Below, one piece after another: positions 24,872-36,623 of a DNA stretch of 64,000 nt. This stretch comes from Syngnathus acus (taxonomy: Eukaryota > Chordata > Actinopteri > Syngnathiformes > Syngnathidae): contig NC_051103.1 in assembly GCF_901709675.1 (NCBI RefSeq), positions 4,139,501 to 4,203,500 on the forward strand. Reading direction: 5' to 3'. Numbering within the stretch: the first letter of the stretch is position 1; each line of letters begins with the position of its first letter. Both the position numbers and the translations under genes were made by a program. The notes under the pieces were generated by a model that ran no database searches, was not told the DNA's origin, and saw only the letters and a program-made list of their open reading frames with translations.

Positions 24872-25536
24872 CCAAGTGGCCACACGGGAGGACGCCATTT
24901 TGCTTCACCTGTATTTAATAATTACTTCCGTGCACACCGGTCTTCAATTGACCAAATGGCCTGACGTCACGTCCGCTAATCCATGGCAACCTTCTTCTCC
25001 TGTTTCTCCAACGGCGCTTTGCACACTAGCGCCACCTCGCTTTCGTCGTTTCAAGTGCAAAGTTGTGAATGTGAATATTTGACTTGAATTTGACGGGTTT
25101 CTTTCATTCTTTTTTATTTAATTATACAATTAAAAAAACAATTATTTTGAAATCAAAATATTTAAGGTTGTATTTCTTTATGGCACTTTCAATCTTCAAT
25201 AAGGTCACTTTAAAAATGCTTACAATAAAAAAAGGCAAAACAAAACAAAAACCACCACATTCCACCCAACAATTCAAACTAACCATTAAGTCCTGCAGTA
25301 TGAACCTAACCTAGGAGGAAGCTTGATGAGGGACACTTCTGATACACTGCCTTTTATCTTTGGCACAGATACACACACACACACACACACACATCACACA
25401 CACAAACGAGTAAGATTGGGAATATCTTGATTAGGAGGCTTAGGTGGTCCTGGGGAAATACACTCATCTCTCGCTCCCCCCACCCTCGTCTCTCTGGCAT
25501 GTTGTTATCTCCCGGGTCCAAATGTTTGGAGATATC

Positions 25537-25538
<2 letters not shown>

Positions 25539-25589
<51 letters not shown>
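25539..25589. repeat. (CA)n microsatellite
   Basis: About 25 uninterrupted CA dinucleotides, the longest dinucleotide tract in the window. A shorter CA tract lies at 25370-25392. Confidence 0.95.
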
Positions 25590-25591
<2 letters not shown>

Positions 25592-27281
25592 GATGGCAAA
25601 CAAGCTCAGTTGTCTCCCCTCCTCGCCTGTCCTTTCTTCTCACAGCCTTGACCGGACCCACAGCCTGTTTACAAAGAGTCGAGGCCCCGCCTGACATGCC
25701 GTTTAGTCTCGTCTTCGTGAAAAAGCAGAACCGGGGTGGGGAGGGGTGGGGGTGTGTTCCAGGGTTGAGAAGATGCCTTCTACCTCAAATCCCTTTTCTA
25801 GAAAATTGGATTTCTTACCATTTGAGTAAGCACATTTGCATTTTGTACAGATAATGAACATTTTCTGCACTTGCTTCCTTCCTAGTCGCTGCTATATTTA
25901 TTCACGGCACCTACGTGAGATAATTAAACTAATCTCTTTAAGTTCAATCAAAGGCATCAATGAGAAGCGCTGCGAGATGCACCGTCCTGCTGAGAAAAAT
26001 GACAAGCAGCCTCATAATGACGGAGGGCATGTTTGCGCAATGATATACGGCCGGAGGAGGAGCCGAAGTCGGCTTTTTACAAGGCCGCAATGTGTGCAAA
26101 AAGGGGAGCCGGGTTAAGGGGACTTGCTTTATTGACAATGTCGATTATAATTTCAAATTTGAAGTATCCAAAGCCCCAACCTGTGCTTTTGGAATGTCAA
26201 TGCGCTTGCTCTTTGTGCGACGCCATTCGTCCTCCTCAGGTGGGGGAGGAGAGCAAGCACTACAATAGATTTCCATCGGCAAATGCGCTGAACAAAAGGC
26301 TTCTATGCCTCATATTTTTAATCAGTTTCACTTGTGACTAAATAGGAGGTTCACTTTGCGAGCGTGGCTTTTGAAGCAGTTGAAGAAGATGAACCTCCCT
26401 AAACACTCATCAACGAAATACTAGTACGGGAAAGTTGTTTCAGCATTCATTCCGTATCATTGCATAATAGACTCTGGATCTGAGATTGACACCAACAAGA
26501 TTACAGGACAGATATGAACAATCTTGATCATTTGACTGAAATTCCAGCAGCGGACCAGTGCAAAGAAGATGACTGACATGAGTACACACACACGCACACA
26601 TTTGCAAGCGCACATGCTGGAGCCTCTTTATCACTCTCATTCACACGCACGCCTCTGATCTGGTTGACTGGGTTCCGCTCAGCACGTAATGAGTGGACTA
26701 TGTGCTTTTTATTTTTCTTAGTCCCCTAATGTTGACTCATGCTCAGCTGCCTGGCGCACAAATGTGTGTGCTTTTGTGTGTGTCGACACGCTAACAAAAT
26801 TCTTCTTCGTAGATTCACAATAAGTGCTGATGAGGTGTGATCAGTGACTGTAACCAAAAACTATTGCGGACATGTATAAAAATGAGGTGGTGGTGATGTT
26901 CAATTTTTCAACCGACTGGCTGTTGACAGCCTGCGCTGCTTGTGCAAATACGCAAGCACACAACACACAGATAGTAAAGCTGAAATTTAAGTTACTGATC
27001 AAAACGTACCGTAAAGGCACCTCATCCTCCATCATTGGCGTTGAGCTAAAAAAAAAAAAAAAAAAAAGTTAGTTCATCGCACATTTTCACACAAAAACAA
27101 TAGCATGAATACAGACTCATGCACATACACACAATGAGACAGGTATTGCTTAGTGTACGTGTTTAAGAGCCGTGTGTTCCCAAGTAATTGAAAACAAGGC
27201 GGTATCATGTGGGAAAATGACAGCTTTGAAAGATTCCGTGAAGTCAAACATTACCACAATTAAGTATGTGAGCATTGGAGG

Positions 27282-27283
<2 letters not shown>

Positions 27284-27313
<30 letters not shown>
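27284..27313. repeat. (TC)n microsatellite
   Basis: About 15 TC units followed by a short TGTC stretch. Confidence 0.95.
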
Positions 27314-27317
<4 letters not shown>

Positions 27318-29239
27318 GTCTGTACAAAGACAGGACAGGAGCCAGTAAGGCTTTAACACTACCGCACTGATGAATATTTACAACCTAATTCTATTTATTT
27401 ATTCCAAACTGACTGTTCTTTTGCTTTTGTAACATTTGTCTAAATCCCACACCATCCAGTGTTAAGATTCTTTTTTCTGTCCAATCGTCTTATTATTTTT
27501 GTCTCACCAAAGCTGGCATTTGAACAGGGGTGTGTAGACTTTTAATATCCACTCTACTCATGCATGCTATTATATTGCATTTTAGTATTGATTTCTATAT
27601 TTGCTATATTTCCATAATTGCGACATGATGGCGGTGGCATTAAGAAATGGATTAAATCGGGTAAATCCCCATTGGAGGGGCCAGGTATAAAATCCACAGC
27701 CTGCAACTGGTGTGATGAATCAGTGACTCACGTAGCAAATATTGCAAGAGTCGACAAAAAATCTGTTTTTTTTGTCATCTTCCTGAAATCAGCCATCCAA
27801 GCATACCTGTGATAAATCGTCTAATTTGCATAGCCATGATGCGGCTGTTTAAGACGATGATTCTCAACCGCCTCGAGTTGACGTGGTGATGACCCACCTT
27901 TGATTTATCTAGCGGCCTGCACTCAGGTGCTGTTTTGTTAACAGGATTGAAGTCATTTCTAACTGTGTTTTATGACTGGACTAAGATGATCACGCACACA
28001 CTTTTGGAGGCGCTAATTCAATCGGCTGACAGGTGAACATAGCAAACAAGCATCCATTATGGACTACCAGCTAATTGCTAATGGTAGGTGGGGTGGCTGA
28101 AAGATGGTGGATGGGTACTTTATCTTTCTATCTAGCTAGCATTCTGGTATATCCGTACAGGGCAGCATTTTATTCAGCATTCTTTGGGGAATTTGCGCCC
28201 CCTTGTGGAGACAGGGTGTTTTAAAGGATTTTGCTAATGAACAGTGGAGGGAGAGGTCATCAAGGTCAAGGAAATAGGAAATCTTTTTTTTTAAGTTAGT
28301 TGTTGATGGAAAGTGATTAGAAATGACATGGCCGCAAACGTGTTTTATCAACTTTGAGTTATGATGAGACAAATCGGGAACAGCTGATTTTGTTGAGGTA
28401 AGTTCAACACTAGTTATAAGTGTCAAAACTAAAGCAACTTTGTTTAAAAATTATGCTAGGTGTGCCAGGAAGTAGAGCATCAGGTTGCTGGGAGAAAAGG
28501 GGGCGGGGTCTCTTACAGGGCGCGATTCTAGCTAGCACCGCCACCGCTTACAAAGATGTAATGACAATTAAATCGGACAAAATAAAGGTTCACATATCTA
28601 TGGCCCTTTCTTGCATCACAACTGTACAACTGGTTTGATTTGTCATTTTTTGGTCATTGCTTTTGAGAGGGAATTTATTCCTAGAAATTACCAACATTTT
28701 GGGATGCTCTCCAGCCCCTGAGACCAGAGCTAAACTGTAAGCCCACCAAACAAAGATGACATCTCAGGCTCTGGTGGCATCAAACTGGAGGTGACATTTA
28801 ATAATTTCTCATCTCCCACTCGCGCTCCCTCCCCTCCTTCATCATTCGACTCTCCATTAGAATTAAAGATAAATCTTCTCCCATACACAAAAGAAATACA
28901 GAGGGAGAGGCAGGGCGGTGATGAATGAGCGTCATTCATGCAAAGACAAGATCTTTTCGGAATCCTGGCCCCCGCTTTGTTTATTTACTCCCTCCATGCA
29001 ACCTCCGTTGCACCACATCAGCAACACCATGATGCTGGATGAATGGCCGGAAATGCAGGCAGACCGTCAGACAGATGAAGTTGCAGGTGGGGGAATAAAT
29101 AATATTGTTTGAATCCAGATGAAAAGAGATTTACAGTGAGGAGAGGAAAAAGGGAAACTTAGAAAGGACACAGAAGATGAAGCAGGCAGATTTGAGGACT
29201 CGGAATAATACAATATAATATACCGTCATTAAATTGTCA

Positions 29240-29360
29240 TTATCCATTCATCCATTTTCTGTTGTCGTCATTACAATGGGGGTGAGCTGGGCGACAGGCA
29301 GTGGTGGGCAAAGGGTCCGTCAGTCCCGGGCATCCACCTCAGAGGGGCCAGCCCCAAAAG
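29240..29360 (+). repeat. Possible interspersed-repeat fragment
   Basis: The stretch from CATTCATCCATTTTCTG to about ACAATGGGGGTGAGCTGGGC resembles the tail of a very common fish repeat that reads about like 'ccattttctgtaccgctt...gggtgagctgg'. Recognition is from memory and only a fragment is present. Confidence 0.35.
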
Positions 29361-32300
29361 GGAAATTTTGAAAAGAAAAAGAATTAAAACGCAAATCAAC
29401 ACACACATAGGATAATATGTTTATATGTGTAAAGCTAGCTAACTAGCTAGCAGCAACTTGCGTATTCTTCGCATGTTGTGGGTATCGGCAACAGAATTTG
29501 CAGTTCATTGAACAAAGAGATGCTAATCATACAGTAACTAAGGAAATGAAATACGAAACACATGACTTCATTTTGCTCAGCATAAAAAAAAGCAATTTTT
29601 TTTTTTAAAAGATATAATCAGTTTACTTCTCTTCATCAAACAAAATATGAGTGATAAGCATCAGAATACTTATCATTCTCTTTACTTGTCACATCCATTC
29701 AAGCACTCAGTGCAGCACCAGAGAAATTCGACTCCCAACTTTCGAATTCGAGATAAAAACATACCTCTTGAATAGCTTGAAGGGAGCGCAACATCATGCG
29801 GACTACACGTGGGTTTCCTTGTATTGTTGCCATGTCTTCAACGTGACCTCATGGCCGACTGAGTGGACTCCATTTTCCCATCTGAAAGAAACACCAAGAA
29901 ATCTCATTGGATCAGCTTTCTTCACCAGCATGTTGCATGTTGGATTTTGTGTTGGTTGTGAATGTGGATCTTGAATAGGCGCTGTGTTTGTGTTGACTGA
30001 CGCGAGGTCACAAAAGGGTGCTTGGAAGTTTGATTAAATTCTTGGTTCATGTTTAACTCACAACTTGTGCTGCAGTATTAAGCACCTCAGTCGTGAGCCT
30101 TGGCTTAAAAACACTCACGCTGTCTTCATGTGAATGTTAGAAGAAAACATGTAGCTTTTTGATAAATAAATATTGAGTCCCTGTTTTGTTTTTTGTGCAT
30201 TTTTTTCCAATTTGCCAATTTTATGGAAAAAAAAAAAAAAAAGAATGCATCAATGCCACGTTATTAATGTCATCACACACCACAAACAATGTCAGGAGGG
30301 AAAAAAAGTCTATCGAGACACGATGTTGTTTGTCTCACTTGTGAGTTTCTCTCAGGTCGTCATGATAGGTTGCCGCATACTCAGCACATTCTATGCGCTT
30401 GAATGAACAAAACATCATTTCAAGGACAAAAATAAATTTGGGAGTTGCTAAGGCTTGTGTTGTTGTGTGCAAAACAATGGCAAAAAAAAAAACAGCAATA
30501 GTCTCACAAGCTGGTGAGACTACTGTAGACGAATGTATATTTATATGCACACATATACGTACACAAACACACACACGGTGCTTAGAGAACCTATGGAGCC
30601 CGGGGCCTTGGGGGAATAATGGTTAGCAACCTGAAAAATGCCCTCATCACCAAGGCCTCTGACATTAATAAATGAAATAGTTGAGGCAAAGACATTAATC
30701 CACACTGATGCTTCTCTTTGTGTGCATGTGTGTGTGTGTGTGTGTATATTTATATATGTGCTTGTGTGTTGAGTGTAATTCGGATTCTTCCTCATCCATC
30801 TCTACACTCTTTAGACAAGGTTCATATACCTTTTTCAAGGTCAAATTCAAGCACATTCCAGGATCCATTTGTTTTGAGTTTGCCGACACCTTACAGCTGC
30901 GATACACGAAACATTTATGCATAAACTCTACACAATATTATACTGTTAAATCAAATGAAATCTGATGAGAGGGAGAAAAACACATTTCGTGTATTGTTTT
31001 TGGTTATTTGTTATGCAAACAAGCTGCACCGTTGTTGTAGAGAATGTAATTTTAAAAAATAAACCATGGTGGTAGTAATCTAGACCAGAGATGGGCAATT
31101 TCAGAGGCCTGAATTAGCTCTAACTAACATAACCTGTTTCACAGGCCCCAACAAGGCTAATTGTTTTTTACCGGAGACCAATTTTCCTCCTCTTTGTTAT
31201 GACCATTTAGTTTCCTCTCCTCATCCCGTCATTGTCTGTACCTGTCCCCCCTGACCCCCCCACCCCTCTTCAAACAATGTATATTTGGGTCTGTCTATGG
31301 GGAGATGGGTCATTATTAATCTTGCCCCTAGCTTCAGGCAGCGTTGTGTGTGTGTGTCAGAGAGAGACAGAGACAGTGTGTGTTTACGGTTCCCAAAGAG
31401 GTGAAGGAGAATGTTTTGCAAGCGCTCTCCATAAAAGCAGCATGCAGGGTTTCGGGTGTGTGAGCATTTTTGAGCAAAGCAAAGTGCATTTTACCATGAT
31501 GGATAACGAGAGACCCCCATTCGTAATGCACACTCACACAAGGCAGACCCCCATGAGAAATGAAGGAGAGGCAAAGGATGGGGGGGGGTTCGAGGGAGAG
31601 CCCCTCTTCCTCCTGAACTCATTAAACGTTGTCCTCTTCGCCCTCCCTCCTACACTCCCACAATAGCAAGCAGCGGCGTGCATCAATAACGCCGGTGACA
31701 GCACAAAGGGGGACGGGTCAAGACAAGCAGCCAGCAATCTCCCTGGCAACCAGCACTATGGCCGCCATCGCCGTGACGACAATCGCTCAGGACACATAAG
31801 CGGGGTCCCCTTCCTGCGGGACGCCACACGGCGAGAGCCGCCGCGCCCTGCTGACACAGTATCAGAAGCCAGATAAAATTCGCAAAGTGCATCGGTTGAC
31901 TGACTCATGTCACCACCAAAAAAATAAAAATCACTGATTTAAGTTCCTAATTTGTATCTAACATTTGTGTTGACTTGAACTAACAAAATGCAACTGTGTA
32001 AAATAAACTGAAGCAAAAAAAAAACAACAACAAACCTGAAAGAGTTGCTGTTTAAAACACATCTTCTACTTTGTTCCACGTTTTTAACAAGTAAGTGGGA
32101 ATTTAAGACCCGCATTTGATTAAAATAGCAATAATGTTTAAGGCCTTTAGGGGCAGTGTAGTTGTGAGAGCGAGCAAACAATAAATACAGAACATAATTG
32201 AAACTGGTAAATCTTATAAGGTCAACCATTACAAGGCTTTAGTGCTTAATAGACTTAAATCGAGCTGACTAAATCAGGCGATTAATTTTCATATACTGTG

Positions 32301-32500
32301 CAGGGGAAAAAGGCTTTTGTCGTGTATTGCTGATGCCCTCATGTGAGTAACAATATTCCGATGACGCACGATTTCCTCGGACGTTTAAAGAGCAAATGGT
32401 CAAGGTTCTACATATGTACTTTGGTTTTGCGGTGCATTTTGTTATTTTAATTGCCAGGTCATTGGAATCATCTTAAGTCCCTGTTGCTGTTTTGATGCAT

Positions 32501-32552
32501 GATGGATGAATGGATGGATGGATGGATGGATGGATGGATGGATGGATGGATG
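32501..32552. repeat. (GGAT)n tetranucleotide array
   Basis: About 13 near-perfect GGAT units, with degenerate copies continuing to about 32620. A short GGAT run also occurs near 34118-34128. Confidence 0.95.
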
Positions 32553-33049
32553 CTGCATGGACGGATGATAGGTAGATGGTTGAAGGAATGCTCGAGTGAT
32601 GGATGGTTGATTCATTTCAAGTGCGAATGGATGCCAGAATGGACGGATGCTGTAGCTATAAAGACTAATTGGATTAAGTTCTCCTGCCTGTTCATCTTTC
32701 CTAATATAATGACCTCATTAAAGGTTAGCCGTGTCACGACGTGTGTGTGTGTCACATATACGTGATGTCACAAGGACATAAATCATGCACTAAAACTGTG
32801 CGCATCCTCAGGTAAGGTGAACACAGACGGAATGCCGTGTTGACTCAGTGTTAAATATCACGCGGTAGTCGTGTATTTCGTACTTTGTCGCCGTTAAAGA
32901 GGCTCGCTGTGACATGTTGATAAATGTGAAGCGAGACCACGGCGCCGAGACGAGGAAGCGCAAGCGAGCCCACGGAGCTCGCGAGAGGGATATTTCCCTT
33001 CCTTGCGGAGGGAAAACAAGCCGGGGAGGGGCTCTACGGGGAGGGAAGG

Positions 33050-33304
33050 CCAATCGTGTAGTGAGGTGGGCTTCCAGTTTGGAGTCTAGGCCAATGAACG
33101 GTGGGATGAGGGGTCCCCACCCCACGTGGGCTCTGATTTGCCAAAGGACAATATCAGGCTTTGGACCAATAAGAGCCGACTAAGGTGTTAATCTTTGCGC
33201 CGATTGGCTGAGTGTGTGTCCCGGTCTCCCTCACTCATCACGTTTAGCCCGTTGATATTAACTCCTTCCTGTCACCTAGGAAGGAACCGCTCTGCCCATA
33301 AAAC
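33050..33304 (+). promoter_or_regulatory. Cluster of CCAAT boxes with TATA-like element (orphan promoter candidate)
   Basis: Three CCAAT boxes (33050-33054, 33091-33095, 33166-33170) and one ATTGG (33203-33207) lie within 160 bases, with a CACGTG E-box at about 33123-33128. CCCATAAAAC follows at about 33296-33305, roughly 90 bases after the last CCAAT, which is normal spacing for a CCAAT/TATA promoter. The flank at 32.93-33.05 kb is GC-rich. It could be a distal promoter of fscn2 (whose start-codon exon appears to be preceded by an acceptor), a non-coding RNA promoter, or a relic of the missing actg1. Confidence 0.45.
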
Positions 33305-33869
33305 ACAACCCTGCACTGTAATAGCCAAATGTGAATTAATGAATGATCCAGGGGCGGTTTGTTTTTAGAAAGGCATTGTATCAGTTCATCCGGACTGTTC
33401 CAAAGCCTCGCTTGGGACAGATTTAAAAGAAAGGAACACCAGGAGCTGCTTTTTAAACCTTTCCCTAATCATAATGAAATTAGCATGCAAGACAAGCGGT
33501 GATATTAAAAGCACATGAGAAATGCAAGCATTGCATGCGGCGCAGAATAAACCATAACATTCAATTCACACATAACTTTGTGGGTAAAAAAAAAACGGGA
33601 AAAAAAACGCGCTCCTGTTGTGCAAACGCGACAGCCTTGTTTTAATTGCATTGATGTTTCAGGTTTGATTCGCTTCTGTAAGCCCCCCATCCCACTTGCT
33701 CCTACCCCCACTAAAAAGCCAAGCATTAAAAGCAGCCATTTAAAAGGGCTTCTTCATTCATTCTTCTCAGGGCTGTGCAGTCGCACAGGCACCAACAGTA
33801 ACGAAACAAGTATCAATCTTCTTTCCCGTTTTTTTCCACCTCCAAGAGATGTACAGTAAAGTATAGCGA

Positions 33870-33900
33870 CCCCCCCCCCCCCCCACACACACACACACAC
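33870..33900. repeat. Poly-C followed by (CA)n
   Basis: About 15 cytosines run directly into eight CA units. Other mononucleotide tracts in the gap and in fscn2 intron 2 are poly-G at about 39662-39679 and poly-C at about 40157-40170. Confidence 0.9.
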
Positions 33901-35049
33901 GTACGACTGCCTGCTGGAATACAAGGCTCATACCGCCACTCAGCGGTGGCTGTAGGTACTACAACCTGCAAGAACGCACAAACGGCACCATAGATGCAAA
34001 GTCCAAGTTTGACAGGAAGAATAAATCACAAGGAGAAGGTTCAATGCAATAGATAGGACCAAGGTGGGGCACAACAATCCAGTGGGAAACGTCACATCCT
34101 TCTGTCCCGGAAATCGGATGGATGGATGGACTGAGAGAAAGGGCGAGTGAAAAAGAAGAAACAAAACCAAATAAGCAGCTGATCTCCTGTTCACAATTTG
34201 GAAAAGGAGTGTGGGGAGCTTACGTGTGGGTGTGTACACATGGGACCGGAGGGGGGTGGCTGTGGAAGTATAACGGGACGCTGCGGGGTGCGAGCCAGCC
34301 TCCCGCAGTCCCAAGTAATGGCAGAATAGAAGTTAATAGGGGAGGAAAAAAAAGGCCTGTAGGCTGTTAACTCCAAAACGGTCATTTTTGAATCCTCCCT
34401 CCCGGTCACTCCCACCTCTCTCTCTCATCCCGTCTTCCCGTGCAATTTCATGCCATCATTCCACCGTTCACCTTTCAGATTTTCTCCCCTCGCCATCTCG
34501 TTGCCTTGCCCTCTCTTCTTTCTTCCTGGTCCCGCTCATCTACCTCTTTTTTCCCCCCCCACTCTCCTCCCCCTCCCTGCTCTGTGTCTCCTTGGAGGAG
34601 GTGTAATGATAGCTATTTGAGTGTCATCAGAGGGCCGATGTAATGGCCTATAAAGCACCATCACACGGTTGCCACGGTGAACCTGGCACGGCCACCTCGC
34701 ACAATAAAGAGGGAAGAAAAAAAACATCTGGCAGGCTATCGACAGGCGTCCGCGTGCCGACAGCGGCGGGCTCGCCGGCACATCAGCAGACGATGACGCG
34801 GGCCCCCGAGGGCCGCACGGTCTGAATTAATGGCGCGTGAGATAGAACACACATGAGGGGGAATTACAGTGGAAGTGATAATAGTAACAGTAATGAAAAT
34901 AATGGCGCTGATGACAATAACGCTGTATGACTTTTTTTTTTCTGTGCAGTGTTTTTGTTACCTCAACCGCAAACATCACAAGTGTGGATGTCATGACAAG
35001 GGAGGATTCAATGCATTCAAATGTATCATCTGTTTTCCTCATTAATTGC

Positions 35050-35170
35050 GGTTGCCATGCAGCCTAGTGGTTAGCATGCCTGGCTCGCTGTTCTGATGTT
35101 TTGGGTTCCAATCTTGCCTGAATCTTGGGGCGGTCGGTGTTTACTGACTTCACATAGGCGTTTCTATGGT
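35050..35170 (+). repeat. Possible tRNA-derived SINE head
   Basis: AGCCTAGTGGTTAGCATGCC (from 35061) resembles a pol III A-box region. GGGTTCCAATCTT (35103-35115), about 40 bases on, resembles a B-box. This spacing is typical of a tRNA-derived SINE. No cloverleaf is intact, so this is not a tRNA gene. Confidence 0.45.
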
Positions 35171-36617
35171 GCGTGCAAATGTGCGTCGCCAAATCGTCGG
35201 GTGAGGCATCGGCGGTAGATTAGCCACGTTGAGATGATTGGGTTGAGGATTAAAAGGTTTTGGGAAGAGACACGGTTGTTTACCCGACGAAGAAGTCTAA
35301 CAATCGGCTGATTGGAGAAGCTGATTACACGCACTAACACACAAGCACGCGCATAGGGTGGGAGTTGGAGGGGTACACAAAAGTCTGCTACTTGGTCCTA
35401 TTAGAACTGATCCAGGGAGTGTGCAATCAGAGAAGGTGTGTAACTAAAGCCTCTGTGTTAGAGGGTAAGGGGAGCTGGAGAAGAGCAGGCACAAGGAGTG
35501 CTCTGGTTACTATCAGCCTGTGACTTGTCTTCATGTGCCAGAGAGTAAAGAACAGAGCAAAAGTTGCGAAAAAGAGCAGAGGAGTCAAAGCATAGCGAGA
35601 TGGGAAAGGTGACAAAGGCAGGCATCCTTTTGTGATGGACACCTTATGATTGGAGAAAAAGGAGTACTTGGATGGTTGAGGATGTTCTTCCCTCTTGGTC
35701 ACACTTAAAGAACCTGGTAGACCAAGCTCAAGTTCAGAAAATGAGCAGAAGACGACGAGCAAATGAAGCTTCGGAGTGAAGCAGTCAAAAAAGCTGGACG
35801 GGTTCAACAGGCGAGAGGGGGAGGCGGCACGCTGAAGATGAGGAGATAAGCGGTCGAGAGCAAAATGAGTCCACGCGGCACAAGAGACCGACGACAGGCT
35901 CTCCGCCGAGGGGCTTGACTCAAGCCTTCGCCGCGACTAACCTGATTAGGCAAGTGGAGGCTGGGAGGGAAGGTGGAAAACCAAAGCAGGAATTACAACA
36001 GGTCATTTGGTGAAAGAAGACTCTTAAATCTGGGAGCCGGAATTAGAGCTGAAGAAACAGCAGCGAGGAAGCCACAAAACCACAGTAAGTAAATTAGGAG
36101 GCTGCGGCTGGAAAACTATCGCGAAAGCCATGGGTGGGGGTCGGAATTTGGCGGTCTCTGGAGTGCTTTCGACGCTGTACCTTAATGAATTGATTTCCTG
36201 TCTTAGTCATGTTTGCATTTCATCACTCCCCATGACATCACCTCTATTCGTTTTTTTTCCCCCCAGCCCCTGTTGATTTAGCAGAGTGCTACAAAGAAAG
36301 GAATAAATCTAAATTAAATGCTAATTCTCCCACAACAGCATGAGTCATTGGTAATTTTGTCGGATGGAGGAAATCTACCTTGTCAGCGCTGCAATTAACT
36401 GTAACAACTTCCATTAATTTATAAAATGGAATTTTAGTTTTCTCTCCCACTACGGATTGAAAGAATTATTTGAAGTTAGACAAGTGCGGCAAACAAAGGG
36501 CAAAGAAAATTGGGAACAAGCGGCATGAACGCTGCTGGCCACAACTTTTATGCGTTCAGCTTTGTGGAAACAGTTTGGAGAAAGTTTATATAATCTATCT
36601 TGTGTTTTTGATTGTAG

Positions 36618-36623
36618 GTCGAG
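36618..36623 (+). promoter_or_regulatory. fscn2: Splice acceptor just upstream of the fscn2 start codon
   Basis: GTGTTTTTGATTGTAG ends at 36617, six bases before the ATG at 36624, so the 5' UTR is probably spliced. A TATATAA also occurs at about 36588-36594. If it were a true TATA box, the start site would fall at about 36620 and leave almost no leader. I prefer the spliced-leader reading. Confidence 0.45.

Larger units (their letters stand above)
24872..32880. other. Gene-free interval, second part
   Basis: No coding exon is recognisable on either strand. The interval holds CA microsatellites (25370-25392 and 25539-25589), a TC microsatellite (27284-27313), a GGAT array (32501-32552), a CRE at 24962-24969 and a possible interspersed-repeat fragment at about 29240-29360. 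Homeodomain-like ATTA and SOX-like ACAAAG words are frequent between 25.8 and 31.9 kb, but such words are common in AT-rich DNA. Confidence 0.5.
33341..36617. other. Gene-free interval, third part (fscn2 upstream)
   Basis: I see no coding exon. The interval contains the poly-C/CA tract, an RFX-type box (34668-34682) and a SINE-like segment (35050-35170). AT-rich, homeodomain-like sequence (about 36280-36480) leads up to the fscn2 start. A 5' UTR exon of fscn2 is likely to lie somewhere here, but no single donor stands out. Confidence 0.4.
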
